Position numbers and translations under genes: made by a program. Under the pieces are notes generated by a model that did not search any database, was not told where the DNA came from, and worked only from the letters and a program-made list of their open reading frames with translations. This document shows positions 43,801 through 56,413 of a DNA stretch of 64,000 bases, piece after piece. Source of the stretch: Lactifluus volemus (taxonomy: Eukaryota; Basidiomycota; Agaricomycetes; Russulales; Russulaceae); the NCBI GenBank assembly GCA_022376515.1, contig WTXI01000070.1:62001-126000 (forward strand), in the 5' to 3' direction. Each line of letters begins with the position of its first letter. The stretch's first letter is position 1.

Positions 43801-45752
43801 GTCCGAAATAGAGCCTGTGCTTCATCCGTCTTGAAGTATTCTTTGAGAACTTCTTCGTACAAGTTATCCAATAGACCTTCTCCATTGCGGCCTCGACAAT
43901 GTCCCAACAAACGCTGTACGCACTTTTTTATGGTAAGGCCGATACTAGCAGGGCTATTTATGAAACCGGAGGCAACGGTTGCCCATTGAAATAAACCCTC
44001 TGCGGCCTTTGCTAGTTCGACACCATAGACTTCGTACACGTCCGGAGGGAGCACCTTCTGAAGATACAGGCCAATATCTTGTTCTGTCTTGGAGGCCAGC
44101 TTGGTATCATCCATGTGGAGGGTATGGAAGGATGTCCCGTTGGTAAACGCACGTTCGATACCATCCTCTGGCCTTGCGGTGATGAGTATGCGAAATGATG
44201 ACGGGAGGTCTACCAGGCGTTGAGAAAGAAATGTGTGTAATCCGACGTTGCCAACTGCATCTCCGCTCTCATCTAACGCGTCGATGACGACCAGGATTGG
44301 AGTAGGAAGTGATATGCTCCGGAGCGGTTCAACGAGGAGACGTTCAAAAAGTGTACGATAGTCTCGGCTTCCACGAAGAGACGAATTATCCTTAACGATC
44401 CTTCCGAGCTCTCGTTTGAATGCACAGTGACGATCGGAGAGATCGCGCGCAAGTGTCGTGAAGAGCTGGTAAGCATCGGATTTGGATCCCTCCTTGCGTA
44501 GGAAGGTGAAGTAAGAGCCGAGACACTTTTCGTCGTAGTGGCGTGCGACTTCATGTGCAATGGATGACTTTCCTGTGCCTGCCTGCCCGAGAAGAACAAG
44601 CCCGCATTTAGAATTCGGATTCTCGACCCAATTGAGAATGTGGTCCAAGAAGTCTTTGCGTGTGCCCGGAAGACAGCGTTTTTCATCGCCGAATCGCCAG
44701 CCTCCTTTGTGAGGCAATTCTCGGATTTTTGCGTCCAATTCTGTGTGATATTTATCAGACGGATGATTCAAAGATCTGTAATTACATGACACACCAGCGT
44801 CTAGCACAGCAACCTTGGTAAGGACAGCAACATGGGCAAGGAAATTGTCTCGCAGTCGGAGGAGGTTGGTGCGGTAGTCCTCAATTTTTTCATCAACTCG
44901 GCCGACGATATTCTTCAAAGTCCGCTTTCCTGGGGATCACGTTATTATAATGATTAACCAATGAGTGAAATCAAGACGACGTACCCACTTCACAATCTTT
45001 CGCATACGATATGATAAATTCGGCACATTCGGAAACACATTCCAGCATCTCATCCAGGATTATTGCCTGCGTAGACCCTGGCTCCATGTTCCTCAAAACT
45101 TCTGCCTCCTTTGCAATATCAAAGGCATCCCGTATTGCCTTGAGTAGTGATCGGACGTTGTCGTCGCGTTCAAACTGGTGTAGCAAAGTCTGGTGAGGCG
45201 AAATGAGGGTGAGCGTTCCGTACCATACCGCCCGACAAGGTAAGGAGACGCACCTCAGGGATCATCGAGAGCAGTTCCCAAGCTGGTTTTGCATGAGGGA
45301 GAATCTCAAGAGCGGAAATTATCTCAGCGAAGAATAGACAAAATCGGTGTTACACATACTTTTACAACTGGACCGACATGGTCCATCACCTGTTTGATGA
45401 TGTCAACGGCACGCTTCCACGTTTTTACGGTATCCATAGCATCCTCAGCGGAATCGAGCCTATAGGACATCTCCTTCTGACCGCTCATTACTGGTCCCAC
45501 GGGAGTTCCACCGCCAATGGGAAGGTCACCTGTTCGGGATGAAGGAGATAACAGAGCGTTAACGTCCGCGGATTGCATGATTTCGCTGTTGGATTGGATG
45601 ATAGGGCATGTAGCACCTCCTTCAGCAGTACGGTCATCAAGGTCGGCCGTTCTAGGGTTCTGGGTGTTAACTGCTACAGCAGCCAGGGAGGAACTCGCAT
45701 CCGGTGACATGACGATCGTTAAGGCGAGCGCGACCGGCTCCGTTGAATTCAT
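40897..45752 (-). CDS. NACHT-WD40 STAND protein (fungal NLR-like)
   Basis: Starts MNSTEPVALALT at 45752. A disordered N-terminus is followed by a helical region (HPHAKPAWELLSMIPE, FERDDNVRSLLKAIRDAF) typical of agaricomycete STAND proteins. The NACHT exon has Walker A GQAGTGKSS, Walker B ILVVIDALDES and ILITARPEDG. A clean intron (43211-43153) joins it to 14 WD40 repeats of about 43 residues, enough for two seven-bladed propellers, then a short C-terminal domain. Such proteins bind NTP, oligomerise on ligand recognition by the repeats, and in other fungi control heterokaryon incompatibility and innate defence. The effector domain at the N-terminus is not a recognised HET, PNPLA or RIP type. 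The repeats are almost identical to each other. Confidence 0.85.
41130..42920 (-). repeat. WD40-coding tandem repeat array (~129-bp units, 14 copies)
   Basis: Units share blocks such as GGCCCGCTACAACCTCTCCTGTTGCGGCATCCCACAC-type sequence and a CCGTCYGGYGAGAATGCAACAG block. Most differences are confined to a few codons per unit around the H-x-x-x-V and S-x-D-x-T positions. One repeat (near 42,500) is shorter and atypical. Confidence 0.9.
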
Positions 45753-45925
45753 AGTATGTCCGTCAGCACTGCCAAAAATGATATCGATTTCTACGCATAT
45801 GACGCTCAGTCAAACGCTCCAGTAAGAACTCCGAGCAAGAGACGAACCGTGTCCAGGTTCACAAGCCATCTCCTGCCTCCCAACAAGGATGTCTTTCTGG
45901 GTGGTCATTTCCGCATAAAGAGATA

Positions 45926-46474
45926 CTATGATGCGGAAAAGTGGTCGTTCAGCGCTGCAAGTAACTTAGTTATACATAGGAAAAAGAATATGAGATTTCC
46001 CACAATATGTCCATGCTTTCGTCCCATTCCACGCGTTGGGCTACGCTCCGTACGGATCGTGTACGCCATATTCTCTCCCCACAGGTAATAGTAGCATAGA
46101 AGCGTCTTTTTTTCCCTAGTAGGGTCTTGAGACGGGGAAGATTGTGCGCTCGAAGGACTGGCAGGCCCGGGGGAGTGAGAATTGGTACTTATCAGAGCTG
46201 GGTCGTAAGGATACGTACCAGTGACCTGGAACGCAAGCAAGGTTGATTGCGTTTCGGTGACCTGAGCCCTGCTCATGGCGGCATTTCCAGAGTGTTGAGG
46301 TACTTGAGGACTTGGTCTGTGGTAATAGTTAACAGCGGGAGACATCGGACAGGAGTTTGGCATACGACTCGGAGTTGGAGTCCATCTGGATGTGTATGTG
46401 TTTGATGTGCGAGAGAGTGAAAGATTGAGCGCTATTGAGGCACGCCAGGCGCAATAGGAACAAACAAACAACAA
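45926..46474 (-). CDS. Hypothetical Ser/Pro-rich open frame
   Basis: A 182-codon minus-strand frame, Ser/Pro/Thr-rich in its middle (PSPQVPQHSG, SPGPASPSSAQSS). It has no domain, no paralogue in the window and no clear signal sequence. Its length alone is weak support; it may be a chance frame. Confidence 0.2.
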   Translation of the reverse strand: MLFVCSYCAWRASIALNLSLSRTSNTYTSRWTPTPSRMPNSCPMSPAVNYYHRPSPQVPQHSGNAAMSRAQVTETQSTLLAFQVTGTYPYDPALISTNSHSPGPASPSSAQSSPSQDPTREKKTLLCYYYLWGENMAYTIRTERSPTRGMGRKHGHIVGNLIFFFLCITKLLAALNDHFSAS

Positions 46475-47081
46475 GCCACCGATAAGTTTACTTTAACTTA
46501 AATCAATATTTATTATTATTATTTTCTATCGACCAGGATAAATTTACTGAAATCCAGGATGTTGGAGGAGGACGTCTTTGACGTATTTATTGTATGGGCG
46601 CCAGACGAGTGGAGGCAGAACTTGAAGTGAGGACGGTGTGCGTAAAAGTTCCGAGCCTTACCCTCATCTATCGGGATGTAGTGGGGTCAGCACCCCGGCC
46701 ATCGCTCCTACATTGTTCGCGTCACTTATTTTTAGCCTGGTTATACGCGCAGAAGTCATATTTGAACTTGTTCGCTCTTCCATTGTGCCTGGCGTCAGTT
46801 CGGGAGCCAACACGGATGATGCACAATAATACTAGTACAGTAGTAACTTACTGAAGGATAAAATGCATGGGGTTGTGCCATCTCCTCAGGTCCCTCAAGT
46901 CTCTTTGTATCTGGGGATGCCTTGGGGATGCCTTGTGAGGAACACGGCGACCGTTAGAGGTGTACAGTAATTGGACTTCGGGCGGACCGGAGCGGTTGAT
47001 TATGAGGGGGCGATGGCATTTCCAGTGCATTTCCGTCTCACACACATTCTACCTTCATGACCCAAACCACGTTGCTTCAAT

Positions 47082-48528
47082 ATGAAGCTCCATGTGCGTA
47101 TCAATATTTCCATCATCAACTGCGCCCGTAGATTATCTTCGATCCCAAAGGGCCCGTCTACGCGATTGATTGGTGCAAATCACCAGCACCAGGGCAACAG
47201 ATGCGTCCCCGTTCCGCGTTCCGTCTCGGGATCGCATCCTTCACGGAGGATTTCCGAAACCGGATCGCCGTCGTAGGTTTGCAGGACGATCGCGTACTGG
47301 TGGAAGACGATTACGGCGACTATCCAGACTTTGCGACCCTTGTCGAGGTGAATCATGGATACCCTGCGACGGCACTGCTTTGGCAGCCCAGCACCGCTTC
47401 GAGCTTTGCGTGGGCTCAGAAGGCTCCGATGACAGAATTACTAGCGACAACGGGCGATTCGTTGCGCATCTTTGAGTATACGAGCGACGCACCGCTCACG
47501 TCCTCATCATACGTCGGGCGACAGCCGAGTGGTGGTGGTCACCGTCTCTCTTTAAAGGCAGCTCTATCAGGAGTAAGTACCGTCACATCCTCTGTCTTCA
47601 TAGTGGGGCCTCTCCCAACACGCTAAAACAATCTCCGCAGCAATCCAAGGTACAGGGCCAAAGCGGCGGGGCTCCTCTCACCAACTTTTCGTGGAACGAG
47701 AAGATACCGAGCCTCGTCGTCACTTCTTCTATCGACACCACGTGTACGGTGTGGAACTTGGACACGGCCACGGCGGTGACGCAACTGATCGCGCACGACC
47801 GTGAGGTATACGACGTAGCGTGGTTACCCAACTCGACCGACATTTTCGTTTCCGTCGGCGCGGACGGTTCGCTGCGCGCCTTTGATCTGCGGAGCCTCGA
47901 ACACAGCACGATCTTGTACGAAACCCCTCCCCCTAAAAATCAACCGCCGAGTGGACGTCCGCCTTCGTCGCCGTTACTACGCATCGGGTTCAATCCGAGC
48001 GACGCGAACTATATGAGCACTTTCCATCAAGACGGCTCTGACGTTCAGATCCTGGACATGCGTAGCCCCGGCGCGCCCGTGATGGAACTGCGCGCGCACC
48101 GAGCGCCCATCAACGCGGCTGGATGGAGCTCGACCGAGGGAGGATTAGTAGCTTCCGCAGGTGCCTTTTTTTTAAATATCTCCCCCGTTTGAGAGAGTGG
48201 TTCTTTCCTCACACACACACACATTCCTTTTTTTTGCGCAGGGGACGACTGCCAATTACTTCTGTGGGATATTTCACCTCATGCACCGGCACCAGCTGCA
48301 TCGCCGCGCAACGCGAGTTCACGGTTGAGCTCTCCAAGGCCGCCTGACGGAGGGAAGAAGCGGGTGTTGACGGACCCCATAATGGCTTACTCGGGACCAA
48401 GCGAGATTACGAATTTGGCTTGGTCACCGCAGATCGCGCCAATGACGATGAACACGGGACACTCGACGCCAGCTGGAGAATGGATCGCCGTCGTGATGGG
48501 CAAATCGATCAAGGCGCTCAAGGTATAG
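47082..48528 (+). CDS. WDR68/DCAF7-type WD40 protein
   Basis: Exon 1 is 12 bases (MKLH, 47082-47093). A 38-base intron joins it to IIFDPKGPVYAIDWCKSPAPG. Further exons give LGIASFTEDFRNRIAVVGLQDD, HGYPATALLWQPS, LLATTGDSLRIFEY, PLTNFSWNEKIPSLVVTSSIDTTCTVWNLDT, AHDREVYDVAWLPNSTDIFVSVGADGSLRAFDLRSLEHSTILYE, a region with a Pro-rich insertion, MRSPGAPVMELRAHRAPINAAGW, DDCQLLLWDIS and a C-terminal EITNLAWSPQIAPM...GEWIAVVMGKSIKALKV. This is the order of the conserved WDR68/DCAF7/HAN11 family, a scaffold that binds DYRK-family kinases and CUL4-DDB1. Introns at 47,573-47,640 and about 48,160-48,241 (with an AC-dinucleotide run) keep the frame. Confidence 0.85.
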
Positions 48529-49207
48529 GGCGTGCGTGGTGGTTGTTATATATGTGACGTATTAGCTTTTACTTGTTTCTGTCTTTTTTGCGTTGTTCGT
48601 CCTGGCGGGGTGTATTTGAAAATAAAAAATACTTTTTTTGCCTTTTTTTTTGTTACCCATGATTTCGGACCTGAACCTCTTATGTGGGCTATATGCACCG
48701 CGGGCTTCTTGGAATAAGTGAAATCTGTTTCAGTGCCGCTGGGAAATGGGTTGAACCACTTCTCGTGTTTCATCAGAGCTACAGTAACAGAAGCAGCTCG
48801 CGATACGCCACTAGTGTATAACCGCCGGAGATAGAACCCCACCGGAGACGCTTATAGTACCGTCATTTCTACTTTGGTCACACTCTACAGGGCACAAGAC
48901 TCGTCCCCTCTACTACGTTATCATACTAAACCTGAGGAAAAGTGGAGAGCGAAGCTGATACAGAGGGACATGAATCTTGTAACTTGTTCTTCTGGCTTAT
49001 CGGTGTAGTCGGCGAGGAGATCGGTGATAAAGGAAGATTGAAACATAGGTCATTTCTTCTTCTGATAGAGCCATATGCAACTATCGCTCGGCTCTTGTAT
49101 ATCTGCCATGAGACATCCATCGTCTTCTCTTGGCCGACCTCATCCCCTACTTGCTCTCCCCAGAGGCCGTCTCTTCATTGACAATAACACAGTCTAAAAG
49201 CTAAAAC

Positions 49208-51260
49208 ATGTCCTCTGATGGAGCAGCACCTGTGGGGGATGTCCTCGAGAAGAAGCCCTCAGACTCTACAGTCTCCCTCCCAAAGGAGAACAGTGTTCCC
49301 CACGACGATTCAATGACAAAGGTGGTCGACGTTGAACAAGGCAGGAGTGAACCTTTGTCGTTTACTTTCAATCGCCACCCTGGCCTCCTTCGTCGCCTGA
49401 TCCTCGTCGCTCTTGCCGCCCTCATCTTCGCCTGGTGGGTTTCGGCCACTATCCTCCCTGCGACCCGCCATAGATGGATCGTGCAAACCTTCTTTGCTTG
49501 GTCGTTCATCGCCATCATCGCTTTTAGATTCATTCCAAACTCGGTCGTCACACGACCCGTCGAATCGTTTTGGGTCCCTTTTGTTCAAAATCCCTTTTTC
49601 AACCTCCCGAAAATCGCTCGGTATGCCATAGGCTGGCTTGCACTTCTCGTAATCATCCTGGGCTCCGCGTTCGGGTTTAAACTAGAAAGTGTAATGTAGC
49701 CCCTCCTTTTCTCCGCGGCAACATGCCGGTTATAACGCCATTCGCTGGCTGACTGATATCTACCTTCATTAGGGCACAAATTACGGTGACCGCGCCATTT
49801 CCGTATTAGGTCTTTTTGTCTTCCAGTTCGGCTTTTGGGCAACCTCGCGACACCGATCGCACATCCAATGGCGGACCGTCATCGTTGGGTTGTTCATCCA
49901 GCAAGCGATAGCCCTCTTTGTGCTCAAGTCCGGCGCCGGCTTCCATCTGTTTCATTGGCTTGCGACTCTTGCATCCGACTTCCTCGCTCAAGGCCTCGCC
50001 GGCGCGCTTTTCTTCTTTGATCAGGATACCGTTGACAAACACTGGTTCTTCGTCAATGTGGTACGTCATGAGCACGCGCTTATATAGTAAAAGGTGGGTT
50101 CTCACGTGCGCTCTGCGGTAGCTCGCCACCATCATTTTCTTCATTGCTTTTGTCCAAATGTTGTATTATCTCGGTGTGATGCAGTGGGTCGTCAAACATT
50201 TCGCTTGGTTCTTTTTCAAGACTATGAACGTGTCCGGCGCCGAGGCAGTAGTCGCAGCTGCGTCTCCGTTCATCGGTCAGGGTGAATCGGCTTGTTTGGT
50301 AAGACCTTACGTTGACATCATGACCGAGTCGGAAATCCATCTTGTCATGACTTCCGGTAAACTTTTCCATCTTCGGTCTTTTAGCATGGTAAAAACCATT
50401 CAAAAGGATTCTCTACTATTGCCGGATCCGTCATGAGCGCATACATTAACTTGGGTGTCCCTGCTCAAAACCTTATCACCGCTTCGGTCATGAGCATACC
50501 GGCGTCAATCGCTATCAGCAAAGTCCGCCTGCCGGAATTGGACGAACCGGTGACTCGCGGTCGGGTCGTTGTGGATCGCGGCGAGGACGCCACCAAGGAT
50601 GCTCCCGTAAATGCACTGCACGCCTTTGCCAAGGGTGCTATTTTTGGTCTCGTCGTCGCCGGCCAGATCCTTTGCAACGTTCTTACCATCTTGTCACTTG
50701 TCGCGATGATCAACGGTTTGCTCACCTGGATCGGTCGCGGTTTCGGCATTCACCATCTCACGCTGCAACTCGTCTTGCGCTACGTTTTTTACCCCATCAC
50801 TTTCTTCCTCGGTAACGCACTATCACCCTTAATAGACGCAAAAATTTTTAACCACGCCACCCCCCTCCCCCCCTTTTTTTTTTTTTGGCAGGTGTGCCCC
50901 GATCGGAGATCTTGCGAGTATCCGAGCTGCTCGCGACCAAGCTCGTCGAGAACGAATTTGCGGCCTATCTCAATTTGCAGGCTTTAATGTCCTCGCAGGA
51001 CGCCCTATCGAAGCGAGGATACACTATCGCGTCGTATGCGCTATGTGGTTTTGCGAACCTCGGTTCGTTGGGCATACAGATTGGAGTGCTGTCGGCTCTC
51101 GCGCCATCGCGCACACGTCTCATTGCTCGCATCGGTGTCAGCGCGATGATATGCGGTTTCATTTCGACGTTACAGGCTGCTGGTATTGCGTGAGCATCGT
51201 TTCTCGATTCATCTCAGTCAATTTGAAATTTTGCGTTGTTACAGTGGCATGCTCGTATGA
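49208..51260 (+). CDS. Concentrative nucleoside transporter (CNT/SLC28)
   Basis: Starts [16 protein letters not shown] at 49208, a cytosolic N-tail, then multiple membrane segments. The family signature [46 protein letters not shown] is assembled across an intron, followed by [23 protein letters not shown] and the C-terminal [20 protein letters not shown]. These are the Na+/H+-coupled nucleoside binding elements of CNT proteins. Five introns are GT-AG and in phase; the last (after GGTATTGC) adds GMLV and a stop at 51258-51260. Length about 590 residues, normal for a fungal CNT. It probably imports nucleosides across the plasma membrane. Confidence 0.88.
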
Positions 51261-52844
51261 TCGCGAGTACGGGGTACACGACTTTTTGGGTGAGACGTCC
51301 GGAATGTTCCTGTGAGAGGTAATCTCGTCCATGCCTGTCTTTATTTTGGAGGTGTCCGTACAAGCACTGTATTTTGGTAGCAACAAAATCGTACATGGTG
51401 CCAGCTGCACTGGGATACTCCGACCTTTTTTTTGTCTAATAATGTGCGCCGCAGGGCACAGAACTCGAGTGCTATTTTTATGAACTCATTGTCAAATTTT
51501 GCAACTCTAACTTGACTCTTGTTTTTTCGACTACCAAGTCTCAATCGGCAACCGAATTTATATTTTAAAGCGACCCGAGTATGGAACCAACTAATTATAG
51601 GAACAACGATTGTAAAAATATGATCCTGACATTCCAAATGAATGTAACTGCCGTCGTGACAACTCGCCGATCCGAGCTTTCCTGTCAACCTTGCGTCTTC
51701 CTTTGAGGTTGTAATGGTTGCGGATCTTGCGCGGGGAGGAAACTTCCCCTGATGTTGAACAGAAACATTTTACATCCTTCGTGTCGAGACTCAGCTGGTG
51801 CCTCGACTGCTTTGTTGGCGATCAGTGCTCATTCTCGTTCGTGTTTGAGCTGGTGCCTAGTATGCTTCTTGGCAGGGCACAGATCATTAAACAAACACCC
51901 AAAATGTTAACTGTCACGGTTGACACGTGTAATTGTCTTTTTTTTTTTCCTGTCCACTCAGTTTCATTTTCGACCAACTCGTCTTGCAAACGTGAGGCGC
52001 TGACGACGTGAATTGCATTGAACATGGCTTATATTCCTCAGTTACTACTTGGTTGCTTGTCTGTGGCGTGGATCTATGCAAGGTAACAAGCCTCACGCTA
52101 GCGTGTGTACACTCCGTCCTCTACCCCGAAAAGCAAAAATTGCAAAATCGTTCGCCATCGTCATTCAATCCTCGCAACGATGGATGGTCATCCCTTCTGT
52201 TTCTGTCTTTTGGTTTTCCGGAAATAAAAATACGGCGTAACTTTCGAGGATTCACCGCGGATATGGGGTGACGCTGGTAAATGAGTCATCATGTCGCTTT
52301 TCTTGTTATATGATTGTTCCCTTTTTAGCTCACTCGGCTACAGAGAGCATATCCGAGTCTACATCTGCTCGCTACTGCATTTCTCCAACCCCTGTCAATC
52401 AATACGGCAAATCAGGGCTAATCGGCTCCTGTATGATGCTACATCGTATCTGTAGGCCGATCATATGAAGGTTCCGAGGCTTCGAGAAGGCAACTAATAA
52501 AGATTGATGATCCATGATCCATTCGATCAAGGACATGATGAAGCATGTACTTGGGATGTGTTATAGTAGGCTTCAAGTTGGCTCCAAGAACGGACGGCTA
52601 GAATGGTGGTACTGACGACCCCTTGAACCCTAGGAGGCGGCTACTCAAAAAGACCGTGACCGGTTCCTGGAATTTCCATTCATCTGCAAGGATATGGCTC
52701 GTGAGTGTCTAACTTCATTCCTATTTCTATAATCCGAGTTGACTGGGACGTCTCTAAAAGTTTTCGGGTGAAATACATGATGACAACAGGCTATGATAAA
52801 AAGGAAAGACTGGCCACCTCACGTACCCCGCCGTACTCGTGAGC
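51261..52844. other. Intergenic, no supported gene
   Basis: A hydrophobic start (MAYIPQLLLGCLS at about 52,024) followed by a GTAACA donor-like site could be a first exon, but no second exon was found. The rest has short frames without motifs. A CT-rich stretch with a T run lies near 51,940. Confidence 0.35.
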
Positions 52845-54791
52845 ATGCGTCTCTTGACACTTCTCCCTGCAATTGGCCTGGTGGGCCAGGCTCTCTCCAG
52901 TCCCTTCTCATGCGACCGTGACCCGATGGAAACGACTCTTGCAGAGTTAGACGCGGAAGTCAGGGATTACTTCGGCAAGTTGGGACCTGTCACAAGAAAG
53001 ACTCTTCTCCATGACACCACTGGCCCAGAAGCCGGTGCAGATGTGAGCCAGGACTCCCGTTGTGTACTCTCGGAACGCTTTGTGAGACTGACCGTTATTC
53101 TTGCTGTTCAAAAAAACTCTAGGTTGGCGTGGTTGCTGCCGTCATCCCAGATCCTAACCATCCCGAGTTCTCGGTTTACTGGTTGCGCGACGCCTGCCTC
53201 GTCTACCATCCCTGGCTCAACGAGCTCACTGTATTTGCTGATGCGAGCCTGCGATCCCAAATGGACGATGTGGTCCACGCTCTTACGAGGACCCAGCAGG
53301 TAGTCAGCCTCGCTGGGAACCTATACACCGGTGGCATTGGAGAGGCTGTGTTCGATGTCAAACTCAACAAACTTCTTGATCCCAAGGCTCGCATTGGTTC
53401 CCCTGCCGCAGGTGTGTGACTTTTGTTGTTTTGAGAGTGTCCTTCCTGTTCTGAGTACAGCGACGACAGATGGCCCACCTTTCCGAGTTGATGTCCTGCT
53501 CAAGTACGCGGAATGGTTGACCCAACCTGGACAGAAAAACGGCACATGGGTTCAGGACGTTCTGTGGCCCGTAATCAACCTTGACCTGCAGTGGATCTCT
53601 TCCCACTGGAATGAAAGCTCGTAAGAAAATGATCAGATCGGGTCTCCCTCGTCTGAATTGATTCGGTTGGGCTTTAGGTGGGATCTTTGGTGGCCACCGG
53701 TTTGGGGCGGCTCTTATTGGACCGCGTCCTTGCAGTACCGTGCGCTTCGTGGCGGTGCTCGCTTGGGACGTAACATAGATCGTGACAATGACGTTGTCGA
53801 GTACGACGCGCACGCGTCCATGATCCTCGATTACATGCAGGTGAGCATTGAACTTGGGACATATCGTCGGGGGCTCGCTGCTTACCAAAGCAAAAAAAAC
53901 CGCATCTTTTAAGACGTTCTGGAACGAGAAGGAAGGATTCATGTCGGAGACCACCATCACGGATGTCAAGAAGGGCCGCTCCGGTTACGGTTCCGCACCA
54001 CTCACTGTCTCTGTTTACAATTTCGACCCGTCGCTCGGCTGCGATGATGCAACGTTCCAGCCATGCTCTCCCCGCGCTCTTTCCAGTTTGAAAGTCGTCG
54101 GGGATCGCTTCAAGGAGTTCTTCCCGATCAGCCAAAACTTCACAAAGGAGCAGCCTCCGTACTACGGCTTCTTCACCGAAGATGAATTCATCGGAGGTCA
54201 CGTAAGTCCTCAGAATTATCTGCAGCGAACAAACTCAATAAGTTACCTTCACAGCCCCAATTCTTCGCTTCCTTCAACGCGGCTGAACAATTGTACTACG
54301 CGCTCACCACGTGGGATATGATTGGCCACATCGACGTGACGCCAGTATCGCTCAAGTTTTGGCAGCAGTTCGATACCCGTGTCGAAGTCAAGCGCTACGA
54401 AAAGGGCACTCGGGGATACAAAGCCCTGATTACTTACACACGCTATTGGGCGAACAAGATAGTGATGCAGCTGGCCAAGGCGACCCCGGAAGATTACGTC
54501 CTCGTCGAATGTATCGATAAGGTGACCGGTGGACCGTACGGCCCCCGCGGTATGATTCGTAGCCTTGCGGCAGCTCTCGGCGTCATAAATGCGTGGATTG
54601 GACTCAAGCCTCCCAACTGGGGTCACACCCTCCCAGCCCATGCGAATGGGGCCGCATATGAACAGATCCCAGTGCAGCTGCCACAGCGGGTGGCGCAGAC
54701 GGACCGTTACCATGACCGCCAGTCCCCAGATGTCGGAAACCAGGAATTCTTTGAGCCGGACTCGTTCCGCTACCGCTATTTTGGCTACTGA
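52845..54791 (+). CDS. Secreted GH15-like (glucoamylase-related) protein, copy 1
   Basis: Six exons: 52845-53042, 53123-53411, 53461-53620, 53678-53840, 53914-54201 and 54255-54791, all GT-AG and in phase. A signal peptide (MRLLTLLPAIGLVGQALSS) precedes the GH15 blocks: VIPDPNHPEFSVYWLRDACLVYHPWL, IGEAVFDV, DGPPFRVDVLLKYAEWL, YWTASLQYRALRGGARL, CDDATFQPCSPRALSSLKV, GFFTEDEFIGGHPQFFASFNAAEQLYYAL and VLVECIDK. In classical glucoamylases the general acid sits in a DLWEEVNG motif; here the same place reads DLWWPPVWGG, so that Glu is missing, while the Glu aligning with the general base (VECIDK) is kept. No starch-binding domain follows. It is secreted, but its activity is uncertain. Confidence 0.8.
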
Positions 54792-56413
54792 GTGATTAAG
54801 GACTTGTAGCGTAGGGGATGTATTACCCTTGAAGTTGTAGCATGCTTTGTTCGTGATTAAAGCCAGGCACATAACTTTGGCTGTTCTACGTTCGTTTTTT
54901 CTCAATAAATGAATCTATGAGTGTTTGTTTCTCTCCATTTTCGGTGCCAGTGTGCATGACCTAAAAAAAATCTATATCTATGGGTTGTAAATAGTAAGGT
55001 AACAGAAACGACTCGCTAGTCAAGTCGTGGATGTACGATTGGACCAGCGTAGCAGTAGCACTGCTAACGAGGTTCGCTGCAAACGAAGTGACATCGTCAT
55101 CAACGCATCAATGCATCAACGTTGCATCAACTCCCAAGTTCTTCTTCAGTTCCACCGGCATAGCTGAACAGGCACTACTGTAGCATTCGATTACTTCGCA
55201 TTCCGGCTCAAGTCTTGCTCAATCGCCGCAAGTCCCACAACCTGAGCATTCAATACCATCTCTCAACATAGCCTTGATGGATATCATGCGAAAGGAGCTA
55301 TTCGTCACACCTGCCGATACGATCTCCGAGTTTCCAACAGGTCCTGAGGACAAAGACACCCAGTCGCAATTGAAACCTTGGCATCCACATTCAATAATTA
55401 CTGTATTACAAACAGTGCCAAGTAGCGATTATGTCTTCTCAGTTACGTGCATCGTGTTGCATTGATGTGAAATCCCTCCTGAGAGATAGATTGGCACTCG
55501 TCAACGAGAAGAACTTGAACGCTTGAATGGCTCAAGGAATGGCTCGCCAGCATTGACAGCCCGCTGGCGTAGGTGAACGGAGCTTGAAATTTTTGAAACT
55601 CTCCATTGGTGCCTGGTTCAGCACCTGATTGTCACATTTTGAATCGAACACTGAACCATGTCATAATTATAATGCTTCCAGGGTACGTTACCGTGGCTAG
55701 TTTGGAGGGACCCAGAGACAGCTTCTTTCAATTCGGCGATCCCAAATTTTCCGTGGTATCACCGTCACACCCACTTCGAATCTGCTTTCCATTAATAGCT
55801 GGAAAGCCGTTTATGCTCCTTCAACTTCATGAAAACCCACCACTGATCCTTCATAAACCGATTTCACTATCACCACATGGCGCATACATCATTCTATCTC
55901 GGACTAAACATGATCGGCATGTTTAGGTCAGGTGCGACGCAATTATAGTACATGCCATGTCCAGGAACATTCAAGCAGTTCCACAATTCGGACCTGCCCA
56001 ACATGATAGTTATCTTGTGGGGAAGCGCAGTAAGTTGAAATTCCTTGCTATTTTTACCAGGAAGCTGATTCGAACAAGCTTGATTCTTGACAGCGGGAGG
56101 CACGCCTCCAACGCCCATGTATTTCGGTGCTAATAGCACACTGACAAAACAATAATCGCGTCATTTCTACGCGGGCTTGTGAATTCCTCTCACTTCGCCC
56201 CTTGATTTGTATGCCCAGACTTCTCGGATCAGTTAAGACTCAAGAGGGATAGAATATTCATGTCTGTGAATAAACTGGTTTCTTGAACGTTTCATCCTGC
56301 GATTGATACAGGATATTCCGTGCAATGTTCCGACAACCTGGGTTGATCGAGATGCATACGCGAGGCTTGCGATAAAAAGGGCAGGGCACCCAGGTCCCTC
56401 TGTAATCGTGACC
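54792..56413. other. Intergenic, no supported gene
   Basis: Spacer between the two GH15-like paralogues. Open frames at 55,274-55,465, 55,606-55,926 and on the minus strand have no motifs. No duplicate of the coding region is left between the genes. Confidence 0.4.

Noticed and set aside
52024..52090. Possible signal-peptide first exon (MAYIPQLLLGCLS) with a GT site
   Set aside because: No acceptor or second exon with coding character follows.
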